Shown here: one piece after another, positions 1-6,048 of the stretch
Layout of the letters: the number at the start of each line of letters is the position of its first letter
Numbering within the stretch: position 1 is the stretch's first letter
Source of the DNA: JABFRZ01 sp031413955
GTDB taxonomy: Bacteria; Planctomycetota; UBA1135; GCA-002686595
Assembly (NCBI GenBank): GCA_031413955.1
Contig: JANOGB010000678.1
Location: 1 to 10,329, forward strand
Length of the DNA stretch: 10,329 nt
Reading direction: 5' to 3'
Program-made: the position numbers and the translations under genes
The notes under the pieces: generated by a model
The model's input: only the letters and a program-made list of their open reading frames with translations
Told to the model about the DNA's origin: nothing
The model's database searches: none

Positions 1-3
1 AAC

Positions 4-29
4 GGAGCCGGGCTGGAGCCCGGCGCTCC
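4..29 (-). terminator. Candidate terminator hairpin after the sulfatase-like operon
   Basis: The segment 4-13 pairs with 18-29 around a 4-nt loop (14-17). This gives seven consecutive pairs that are almost all G-C, then a 2-nt bulge (25-26) and three more pairs. It starts 14 nt downstream of the stop codon (44-46) of the last minus-strand gene, where an operon terminator is expected. On the minus strand the hairpin is followed by GTT and then the window ends, so a U-tract cannot be confirmed. It could also be a repeated intergenic hairpin. Confidence 0.45.
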
Positions 30-43
30 CAGGGTGAATCGAA

Positions 44-1483
44 TCAGCGCACGTAGCCCAGGTCGCGCAGCTCCCCCATCCACTCCTCGGGAATCTCCTG
101 TTCTTCCCCGCCCTGGGCGTAGGCCTCGAACAGACGCAGGCGCAACTCGAGCTCGCGCGCCAGCGCGGCGCGCTCCTCGGGCTGGACCTCGAAGCGGTTC
201 TCGAGCTCGCGCGGATCGGCGGCCAGGTCGTAGAACTCGTCGGCCTTCGACTGGCTGTCCAGCAACTTGAAGCGTTCGCTGCGCAGGGAATAGAGCGCCT
301 CGCCGGTGGGCTTGCGCTGCGCGAAGAGCGCGCGCTCCGACCAGTCGACACGCTCGCCGCCGAGGAGCGGCCACAGCGAGCGGCCCTCGAGCAGCCCGGC
401 AGGCGCGCTCACGCTGCCGCCCAGCGCCTCGACCAGGGTCGGATAGAGGTCGAGGTGCGACGTGAGCGCTTCGATCCGGCGCGGCGCCAGGCTGCCGTCG
501 GTAGCGTGCAGCACCAGCGGCACGGCGAGCTGCTCCTGGTAGATGTGCCCGCCGTGCCCGTCGATGCCGTGGCTCGCGAGACCCTCGCCGTGGTCGGAGG
601 TCACGATCCACAGCGTCGGCCCGGAGAAGCGCAGCTCCGCCACGGCCTGGTAGATGTCGCGAAGCTGCCGATCCGCGTACTGGATCAGGGTGTCGTAGGC
701 ATCGACGAAGCGCAGGTACTGCTCCACGCTCTCGAGCTGGACGGACTTGCCGAGCACCGTCTCCCAGCGCTGGGCGAGCAAGCCCTCCGTGCCCATGCGC
801 TCGAGCCCGTGCAGCTCCATCAGGTACTCGCGGAAACCCTCGGGCGTCTTGCCGCGGAAGATCCGTTCGGCCTGGATCTCGACCGCGAAGTCCTTCCAGC
901 GGTGGGGATCGAAGAGATGCAACCACAGGAAGAAGCGCGATCCGCGGCGCGTCTCGGTCAGCCAGGCCCGCGCGAGCCGCACGACCTCCTCGCCCCGCTC
1001 GGTGGTCGGGTACACGCTCTGGAACGAACGCGCCACGCCTTCCAGGAACTCCGTGTTGACACAGGCCGCCGTCTCGAACCCGGCGGCGGCGAACACGCGC
1101 GCGAGGTCGACGGCCTGTGCGTCCATCTGGTAGCCGTTGTGCAGCACGCCGTGCACCAGCGGCGGCAGCCCGGTCAGCATGCTGGCGTGGCTCGGCGCCG
1201 TGTGCGAGATGGTTGCGTTCGCGCGCGTGAAGAGCACGCCCCGCTGCGCGAGCGAGTCGAGGAAGGGCGTCGTCTGGCGCGGGTAGCCGAGGCCCGAGAC
1301 GTGGTCGGCGCGCAGGGTATCGATGGTGACGAGCACGACGCGCTCGTAGCGCGGTTCGGGCCCGTGCGGGAACTCGACCGCCAGCGGCCATTCGTCCGCC
1401 ACGCGCGTGGGTGTGCGCGGCTTCTCACCGCAGGCGGCTGCGAGCGCGAGGAGCAGAGCGCAGGCGTGTGGCGGGGTGCGCAT
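44..1483 (-). CDS. Sulfatase-fold lipoprotein hydrolase, subtype A (fourth gene of operon)
   Basis: This 479-residue exported protein belongs to the sulfatase (PF00884) part of the alkaline phosphatase superfamily. A short hydrophobic N-terminus ends in LAAAC (Cys18), a relaxed lipobox, so a membrane-anchored lipoprotein is likely. The metal-binding Asp is Asp55 in VTIDTLRAD. The active-site stretch HTAPSHASMLTG aligns without gaps to the sulfatase C-x-P-x-R-xxx-L-T-G pattern, but puts Thr95 at the formylglycine position and His99 in place of Arg. Asp297-His298 in TSDHGEGL supply further metal ligands, and HLFDPH (189-194) and the C-terminal FYDLAADPRELEN block are family hallmarks. The start lies 3 nt after the upstream stop with no close Shine-Dalgarno, suggesting reinitiation. 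It is closest to the gene at 2982-4412: 68 of 80 residues match from residue 41 by hand count. The fold is secure. The substrate is unknown, and the Thr suggests phosphoester rather than sulfate-ester chemistry. Confidence 0.88.
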   Translation of the reverse strand: MRTPPHACALLLALAAACGEKPRTPTRVADEWPLAVEFPHGPEPRYERVVLVTIDTLRADHVSGLGYPRQTTPFLDSLAQRGVLFTRANATISHTAPSHASMLTGLPPLVHGVLHNGYQMDAQAVDLARVFAAAGFETAACVNTEFLEGVARSFQSVYPTTERGEEVVRLARAWLTETRRGSRFFLWLHLFDPHRWKDFAVEIQAERIFRGKTPEGFREYLMELHGLERMGTEGLLAQRWETVLGKSVQLESVEQYLRFVDAYDTLIQYADRQLRDIYQAVAELRFSGPTLWIVTSDHGEGLASHGIDGHGGHIYQEQLAVPLVLHATDGSLAPRRIEALTSHLDLYPTLVEALGGSVSAPAGLLEGRSLWPLLGGERVDWSERALFAQRKPTGEALYSLRSERFKLLDSQSKADEFYDLAADPRELENRFEVQPEERAALARELELRLRLFEAYAQGGEEQEIPEEWMGELRDLGYVR

Positions 1484-1486
1484 GGG

Positions 1487-2992
1487 TCAGCGCGCGTAGC
1501 CGAGCTTGCGCAGCTCCTCTTGCCATTCCTCGGGCACGCTCGCCTCCGTCCGCGGGAGCGCGCGAAACAGTTCCATGCGCCGCTCGAGCTCCGCGCGCAG
1601 TTCGGCCGCCGCGGCCGCTTCCGGTCCCAGATTCACGAGCTCCTTCGGATCGGCCACGAGATCGAAGAACTCGTCCGCACCGGGTTCGTGCAGGATGTAC
1701 TTCACGCGCGCTGTCTGCAGGGCGTAGGCCTCGGCCCGCTCGGAAGCGCCGCCGTCCGGATCGTTGCCATCCAGCGCCGGGCGCCGCTGCGCGAAGGCCA
1801 CGCGCGCCGTCCACTCCACGTTCGCGCCGCTCAGGAGCGGCCACAGCGAGCGCCCCTCGTAGAGCGGAGCACGCCCGACCACGCGCGCGCCGAGATTCTC
1901 GGCCAGGGTCGGCAAGAGATCGACGTGCGAGACGAGCTCGTCCACGACTCGCGGCGAGATCGAGCCGTCGCTGGCGTGCAGCACGAGCGGAACAGAGAGC
2001 TGCTCCTGGTAGATGCGCCCGCCGTGTCCGGCCACGCCGTGGCTCGCGAGCCCCTCGCCGTGGTCGGCGGTCACGACCCACAGCGTGCGGCCCGCGGGCG
2101 CCAGGGCCTCGATGGCCTGGTAGAGCCGCGCGATCTGGCGGTCGGCGAAGAGCGTCAGCTCGTCGTAGGCGTCGATGCAGCGCAGGAAGCCCTCGGCGCT
2201 CTCGAAATCGAGCCGCTCGTCGCTGCGCTTGACGCGCCATGCGACGGTGTAGGGCGCGCCGTCGCGGGGCGCAGGCAGCCCGTGCAGTTCGGCCACGTGC
2301 GCCAGGAAGCCCGGCGGACTGGCACCGCTCCAGATCGGCTCCGTGTGCGCGCCGAGCTCGAGCACCCTGTCCTTCCACTTGTGCGGGTCGTAGAGGTGCA
2401 CCCACAGGAAGAAGCGCGCGTTCGTGCGCGGCATGCCCAGCCAGGCCAGCGCCGCGTCGACCACGTCGGCGCCGGTCTGTAGATGGCGATCCTTCGAGAC
2501 CGCCCGCACGGCGATCGTCCCGAAGGAGGCGGCGATGCCTTCCAGGAACTTCACGTTGACGAACGCCGCGGTCTCGAAGCCGCTGGCCGCGTACAGCTTG
2601 GCCAGGTCCATGGCCGCGGGTGTGAGCTCCTCGCCATTCTCCAGCACGCCGTGCACGGCCGGCACCAGCCCGGTCAGCATGGTGGCGTGGCTCGCCGCCG
2701 TCTGCGACGCGGCCGCCATGGCACGCGTGAAGCGCACGCCGCGCGCCGCCAGGGAGTCGAGGAACGGCGTGGTCGCACGCGGGTAGCCGTAGCACGAGAC
2801 GTGGTCGGCGCGCAGGGTGTCGAGCGTCACGAGTACGACTCGGTCGTACTCGTGACGTTCTCCTCCTTGCACCCGTTCCACGGTCACCGGCCATTGGCCG
2901 GCATCCGTGCGGGGCGCGGCCAGCTCGCCGCCGGTGCAGGCACAGATCAGGCACAACGCCGAAAGGACGAGAATAGGCTTCCTAGCGCACAT
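1487..2992 (-). CDS. Sulfatase-fold lipoprotein hydrolase, subtype B (third gene of operon)
   Basis: This 501-residue protein has the same fold as its neighbours. The ATG at 2992 is chosen because it gives a clean signal peptide ending in LICAC (lipid-anchor Cys19). The open frame continues to 3241, but only through the coding region of the upstream gene. The start overlaps the upstream stop by 11 nt, so translation is probably coupled. Asp58 (VTLDTLRAD) and Asp310-His311 (TADHGEGL) are the expected metal ligands. The active-site stretch reads QTAASHATMLTG, so Thr98 takes the nucleophile position, His102 replaces the Arg, and the normally conserved Pro is Ala100, a change unique to this copy. 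Subtype B marks are the GGER-x-EYDRVV lead-in, an IWSG segment (220-223), CIDAYDE and a lysine/ILH segment near 431-435. It is most like the gene at 4416-5939. The Pro loss may alter or weaken activity. Substrate unknown. Confidence 0.87.
   Translation of the reverse strand: MCARKPILVLSALCLICACTGGELAAPRTDAGQWPVTVERVQGGERHEYDRVVLVTLDTLRADHVSCYGYPRATTPFLDSLAARGVRFTRAMAAASQTAASHATMLTGLVPAVHGVLENGEELTPAAMDLAKLYAASGFETAAFVNVKFLEGIAASFGTIAVRAVSKDRHLQTGADVVDAALAWLGMPRTNARFFLWVHLYDPHKWKDRVLELGAHTEPIWSGASPPGFLAHVAELHGLPAPRDGAPYTVAWRVKRSDERLDFESAEGFLRCIDAYDELTLFADRQIARLYQAIEALAPAGRTLWVVTADHGEGLASHGVAGHGGRIYQEQLSVPLVLHASDGSISPRVVDELVSHVDLLPTLAENLGARVVGRAPLYEGRSLWPLLSGANVEWTARVAFAQRRPALDGNDPDGGASERAEAYALQTARVKYILHEPGADEFFDLVADPKELVNLGPEAAAAAELRAELERRMELFRALPRTEASVPEEWQEELRKLGYAR
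2825..2857. repeat. 15-bp perfect inverted repeat inside a coding region
   Basis: Positions 2825-2839 are the exact reverse complement of 2843-2857, with a 3-nt loop (2840-2842). It lies about 45-55 codons into the subtype B gene at 1487-2992, over the codons for HEYDRVVLVT, just before the first metal-binding Asp. The paralogous spot 5766-5798 keeps 13 of 15 pairs. In the subtype A genes a weaker 6-bp stem sits over the same codons (1329-1347 and 4264-4282). It may be an mRNA hairpin or a by-product of the codons used. Confidence 0.75.
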
Positions 2993-4412
2993 ACCCGAGG
3001 TCGCGCAGCTCTTCCAGCATGTCCTCGGGGACCGCCTGCTCGTCCATGCCCTGGTCGTGGGCCTCGAAGAGCCGCAGGCGTTGCTCGAGATCGCGCGCGA
3101 GCGCTGCGCGCTCCACGGCCAGCTCCTCGTAGCGGTTCTCGAGCTCGTACGGATCGACGGAGAGGTCGTAGAACTCGTCTCCATCGTTCTGCTTGTCGAG
3201 CAGCTTGAAGCGCCGGCTCTGCAGCGAATACAGCGTGTCACCCAGGGGCTTGCGCTGGGCGAAGACGGCGCGCTGCGCCCAGTCGACCTCCTCGCCGCGC
3301 AGGAACGGCCACAGGGAGCGGCCGTCGAGCAGCCCCTCCGGAGCCTGCACCCTGCCCCCCAGCGACTCGACCAGGGTCGGGAAGAGGTCCAGGTGGCTCA
3401 CGACCGCATCCACGCGTCCTGGCCCGAGACTGCCGTCGCTCGCATGGAAGAGCAGCGGCACGTGCAGCTGCTCCTGGTAGATGTTCCAGATGTGCGTGTC
3501 GTGACCGTGGCTGGCCAGACCCTCGCCGTGGTCGGCGGTGACGATCCACAGCGTCGGCCCGAGGCCCAGAGCCTCGACGGCCTGGTAGAGCTGCTCGACC
3601 TGCTCGTCGGCGTAGCGAATGAGCTTGTCGTAGGCGTCGATGAAGCGCACGTACTGCGCCAGGCTCTGGAGCTGCAAGGCCTTGCCGTCCTTCATCTCGA
3701 TGCGCTGCGCGAGCAGGCCCTCGACGCCCATCTTCTGCAGCCCGTGGTGCTCCATCAGGTACGCCGCGAACTCCTCGGGATCCTCGTCCGCGAGGGGCGG
3801 ATCGGCCTGGATCTCGACCGCAAAGTCCTTCCAGCGGTGCGGATCGAACAGGTGGAACCACAGGAAGAACCGTCCTCCGCGACGCTCCTCGGTCAGCCAG
3901 GTCTCGGCCAGCTGCACGACTTCCCAGCCGCGCTTCCGCGACCAGTGGACGCTCCCGAACGAGTGCGCGATGCGCTCCAGGAACCTCTCGTTCACGCAGG
4001 CCGCGGTCTCGAAACCGGCCGCGCCGAAGACACGCGCGAGATCGATCGCGTCGTCGTCCAGCTTGTAGCCGTTGTGCCGCACGCCGTGCACGAGGGTCGG
4101 CAAGCCCGTGAGCATGCTGGAATGGCTCGGCGCGGTGTGTGCGACCGTGGCGTTGGCGCGCGTGAACAGCACGCCCCGCTCCGCCAGCGAGTCGAGGAAG
4201 GGCGTGGTCTTGCGCCGGTAGCCGTAGGCCGAGACGTGATCGGCGCGCAGGGTATCGATGGTCACGAGCACGACGCGCTCGTAACGCGGCTCCGGACCGC
4301 GCGGGAACTCGACCGCCACGGGCCACTGGCCGGCGACCGTGAGCGCCTGGCGCGGCTCACTCCCCCCGCAAGCGGAGTGCAGGCATAGCGCCGCGACAAG
4401 GAGTGCCCGCAT
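2982..4412 (-). CDS. Sulfatase-fold lipoprotein hydrolase, subtype A (second gene of operon)
   Basis: This 476-residue exported member of the sulfatase/alkaline phosphatase superfamily has a short signal sequence ending in LHSAC (Cys15). That is a weak lipobox with His at -3, so lipidation is likely but less certain than in its neighbours. Asp53, Thr93 in HTAPSHSSMLTG, and Asp294-His295 form the predicted metal and nucleophile set, with His97 in place of the sulfatase Arg. The loop after DHGEGLASHG differs from the other three copies: HDTHIWN (304-310) instead of a Gly-rich xxGHGxx segment, with only His307 kept in register. This loop borders the active site in the family, so substrate preference may differ. 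The start lies 3 nt after the upstream stop, and the 3' end overlaps the next gene by 11 nt. It is a subtype A protein, closest to the gene at 44-1483. Confidence 0.88.
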   Translation of the reverse strand: MRALLVAALCLHSACGGSEPRQALTVAGQWPVAVEFPRGPEPRYERVVLVTIDTLRADHVSAYGYRRKTTPFLDSLAERGVLFTRANATVAHTAPSHSSMLTGLPTLVHGVRHNGYKLDDDAIDLARVFGAAGFETAACVNERFLERIAHSFGSVHWSRKRGWEVVQLAETWLTEERRGGRFFLWFHLFDPHRWKDFAVEIQADPPLADEDPEEFAAYLMEHHGLQKMGVEGLLAQRIEMKDGKALQLQSLAQYVRFIDAYDKLIRYADEQVEQLYQAVEALGLGPTLWIVTADHGEGLASHGHDTHIWNIYQEQLHVPLLFHASDGSLGPGRVDAVVSHLDLFPTLVESLGGRVQAPEGLLDGRSLWPFLRGEEVDWAQRAVFAQRKPLGDTLYSLQSRRFKLLDKQNDGDEFYDLSVDPYELENRYEELAVERAALARDLEQRLRLFEAHDQGMDEQAVPEDMLEELRDLGYVR

Positions 4413-4415
4413 GGT

Positions 4416-5939
4416 TCAGCGAGCGTACCCCAGGTCGCGCAGCTCCTGCATCGATTCCTCGGACAGCTCGGTCTCGGGCTGCGAGCGGGCGAGCCCGCGG
4501 TACAGGCGCAACCTCTCCCCCAGGGCCGCCCGCAGCTCGACCGCCGCGGCCTCCCCGGCACCGAGATCGACGAGCTCGCGCGGGTCGGAGGCCAGATCGT
4601 AGAACTCGTCCGCCGCGTGCCTGACCGCACCGGGACCCGGCACGTGCAGGATGAACTTCTTGCGCCCGTCCTGTAGCGCGTAGACCTCGTCCTGATCCTT
4701 GGCGGCCGGATCCTCCACCGGGCAGCGCTGGGAGAAGGCGGGCCGCTCCGTCAACGCCCCGGACTCGCCGCGCACGAGCGGCCACAGCGAGCGCCCCTCG
4801 TAGAGTTGCGGATGCCCGCTCACGCCCAGGCCGAGCGTCTCGGCAAGAGTCGGGAAGAGGTCGACGTGCGTGACGAGATCGTCCACGACCCGCGCAGAGA
4901 GCGAACCGTCGGAGGCGTGCAGGACGAGCGGCACGTGGAGCTGCTCCTGGTAGATGCGCGGACCGTGTCCGGCCACGCCGTGGCTGGCGAGCCCCTCGCC
5001 GTGGTCGGAGGTCACGACCCACAGGGTCCGTCCGGGGAGGTCGAGGGCCTCGATGCGCGCGTACAGCCGCTCGAGCTGGCGATCGGCGAACAGGATCCGC
5101 TCGTCGTAGGCGTCGATGCAGCTCGGATAGCGCTCGGGCTTCCAGAATCCGGTCGGCTCGCGGGCCTGCTTCGCGTCCCACTGGACGGCGTAGGGCTTGC
5201 CCGGCTCCGGAGCAGGTAGGCCGTGCAGCTCCGCCACGCGCGCGAGAAATCCGTCCGGCGTCGTGCCGCTCCAGATCGGGCCGGGATCGTCGCCGTGCTC
5301 TCGCACCGCTCGTTGCCATTCGTGCGCGTCGTACAGGTGCACCCACAGGAAGAAGCGCTCGCGCTTGCGCACGCTCTCCAGCCAGACGATGGCCGCATCG
5401 ACCACGTCTGCGCCGCTCGCGGCTCGTTTCTCGCGCCCGACGGCGCGCACCTCCAGGTGCCCGAAGGAGCCGGCGATCGCGCTCAGGAAGCGCACGTTGA
5501 GGAAGGCCGCGCTCTCGAAACCCGCACCGGCGAAGACCTCGGCCAGATCGACGGCCGCGGGGTCGAGCTGCGCACCGTTCCGCAGCACCCCGTGGACCGC
5601 GGGCACCAGCCCGGTCAGCATCGTCGCGTGGCTCGGCGCGGTGCACGAGAACGAGGCCATGGCGCGCGTGAAGCGTGCGCCGCGCGCCGCCAGGGAGTCC
5701 AGGAAGGGCGTGGTCTGGCGCGGGTAGCCGTAGCAGGAGACGTGGTCGGCGCGCAGCGTGTCGAGCGTCACGAGTACGACTCGGTCGTACTCTCGACGCT
5801 CTCCGCCTTGCACCGGCTCGACCGTCACCGGCCAGCCACCGGGCGCGGGAGCAGCGGGCTCGCCCTGTCCGGTTCCGCACGCACCCAGCGCCGCGGACAG
5901 GAACAGACTGAGCGCGCGCGCGGAGCTGGAGCGGTGCAT
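4416..5939 (-). CDS. Sulfatase-fold lipoprotein hydrolase, subtype B (first gene of operon)
   Basis: This 507-residue protein is the first gene of the minus-strand operon. The frame is open back to 6731, but the ATG at 5939 begins a signal peptide with the best lipobox of the set (LGAC, Cys21), and the extension would run through the divergent cytochrome gene. Asp60, Thr100 in CTAPSHATMLTG, and Asp312-His313 are the predicted catalytic residues, with His104 replacing the sulfatase Arg. Cys99 lies one residue before the aligned nucleophile, so C-x-P does not fit and it is not an FGly cysteine in register. The usual DPH motif is DAH (204-206). From residue 44 it matches the gene at 1487-2992 at 72 of 82 positions by hand count. 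No Shine-Dalgarno is visible before the ATG; a TACAAT hexamer lies 21 nt upstream, so the leader may be very short. Confidence 0.88.
   Translation of the reverse strand: MHRSSSARALSLFLSAALGACGTGQGEPAAPAPGGWPVTVEPVQGGERREYDRVVLVTLDTLRADHVSCYGYPRQTTPFLDSLAARGARFTRAMASFSCTAPSHATMLTGLVPAVHGVLRNGAQLDPAAVDLAEVFAGAGFESAAFLNVRFLSAIAGSFGHLEVRAVGREKRAASGADVVDAAIVWLESVRKRERFFLWVHLYDAHEWQRAVREHGDDPGPIWSGTTPDGFLARVAELHGLPAPEPGKPYAVQWDAKQAREPTGFWKPERYPSCIDAYDERILFADRQLERLYARIEALDLPGRTLWVVTSDHGEGLASHGVAGHGPRIYQEQLHVPLVLHASDGSLSARVVDDLVTHVDLFPTLAETLGLGVSGHPQLYEGRSLWPLVRGESGALTERPAFSQRCPVEDPAAKDQDEVYALQDGRKKFILHVPGPGAVRHAADEFYDLASDPRELVDLGAGEAAAVELRAALGERLRLYRGLARSQPETELSEESMQELRDLGYAR
5766..5798. repeat. Imperfect inverted repeat (13 of 15 pairs) inside a coding region
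   Basis: Arms 5766-5780 and 5784-5798 pair around a 3-nt loop, with nine uninterrupted pairs next to the loop and two mismatches further out. It is the counterpart of the perfect repeat at 2825-2857, in the same codons of the first gene of the operon. The difference comes from one codon, CAC (His) there and CGA (Arg) here. Confidence 0.6.
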
Positions 5940-5960
5940 GGATGCCGTGCTGAGCGTGGG

Positions 5961-5966
5961 ATTGTA
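5961..5966 (-). promoter_or_regulatory. Possible -10 element of the sulfatase-like operon
   Basis: The minus strand reads TACAAT here, one mismatch from TATAAT, and it is one of the few AT-rich hexamers in this GC-rich spacer. It lies 21 nt upstream of the ATG at 5939, which would give a leader of roughly 15 nt. No good -35 hexamer is seen 16-18 nt further upstream, so support is weak. Confidence 0.3.
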
Positions 5967-6015
5967 GCGCGCAGCCTGTTCGCGCCGGACGTGCGGCCGT
6001 ACCCTGCTCGCCCCT

Positions 6016-6045
6016 GTCTCAGGAGTTCGCGTCTCTGGAGTCCGC
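6016..6045 (+). repeat. Two tandem 15-bp direct repeats upstream of the cytochrome gene
   Basis: GTCTCAGGAGTTCGC (6016-6030) is followed immediately by GTCTCTGGAGTCCGC (6031-6045), identical at 13 of 15 positions. The second unit contains the ribosome binding site and ends 3 nt before the ATG at 6049. The 15-bp period means the two units face somewhat different sides of the helix. It may be a duplicated Shine-Dalgarno segment, a protein-binding site or a chance slippage product. Confidence 0.6.
6037..6040 (+). promoter_or_regulatory. Ribosome binding site for the cytochrome gene
   Basis: GGAG lies 8 nt before the ATG at 6049, which supports that start. A second copy (AGGAG, 6021-6025) in the upstream repeat unit is too far from the ATG for normal use. 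Confidence 0.6.
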
Positions 6046-6048
6046 GCG

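Larger units (their letters stand above)
44..2992 (-). repeat. Copy 2 of a duplicated two-gene module (B then A)
   Basis: The pair 1487-2992 (subtype B) and 44-1483 (subtype A) mirrors the pair 4416-5939 and 2982-4412. The B-to-A junction reads CGCTGACCCATGCG here and CGCTGAACCATGCG in the other module, with the same 3-nt gap. Corresponding starts lie 2947 and 2929 nt apart. The copies have diverged, but the stretches encoding the catalytic N-terminal third remain visibly similar as DNA. Module duplication is inferred from gene order and junctions. Confidence 0.7.
2982..5939 (-). repeat. Copy 1 of a duplicated two-gene module (B then A)
   Basis: This is the promoter-proximal copy of the B-A pair. 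Its A gene runs into the B gene of the next copy with an 11-nt overlap, ATGTGCGCTAG on the minus strand, which contains both the start and the stop. A duplication joined here would leave such a tight overlap. Which copy is ancestral cannot be told from the window. Confidence 0.7.
5940..6048. promoter_or_regulatory. Divergent promoter region between the two operons
   Basis: These 109 bp separate the first codon of the minus-strand operon from that of the plus-strand operon, so both promoters must lie here unless they are internal to genes. A possible -10 hexamer for the minus operon is at 5961-5966. An imperfect palindrome centred on CGGCCG spans 5991-6002 (10 of 12 positions symmetrical). A 15-bp tandem repeat lies at 6016-6045. 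No convincing -35/-10 pair is visible for the plus strand. Shared control of the two operons is plausible but inferred only from layout. Confidence 0.6.

Noticed and set aside
455..2482. Long plus-strand open frames opposite the sulfatase-like genes (for example 455-2482 and 2907-4388)
   Set aside because: They lie antisense to genes with clear catalytic motifs, are rich in Arg, Ala and His without recognisable domains, and are expected from the codon bias of high-GC DNA.
1487..3241. A 584-residue version of the third sulfatase-like gene
   Set aside because: The extra 83 residues overlap the end of the upstream gene in another frame, and the signal peptide begins at the ATG at 2992.
5640..5643. 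Cys99 of the first operon gene as a formylglycine residue
   Set aside because: It lies one residue before the aligned nucleophile. C-T-A-P-S-H does not fit C-x-P-x-R, and the paralogs have His or Gln there.
44..5939. Annotating the four genes simply as arylsulfatases
   Set aside because: The formylglycine Cys/Ser and the motif Arg are absent in all four, so the fold is supported but sulfate-ester hydrolysis is not.
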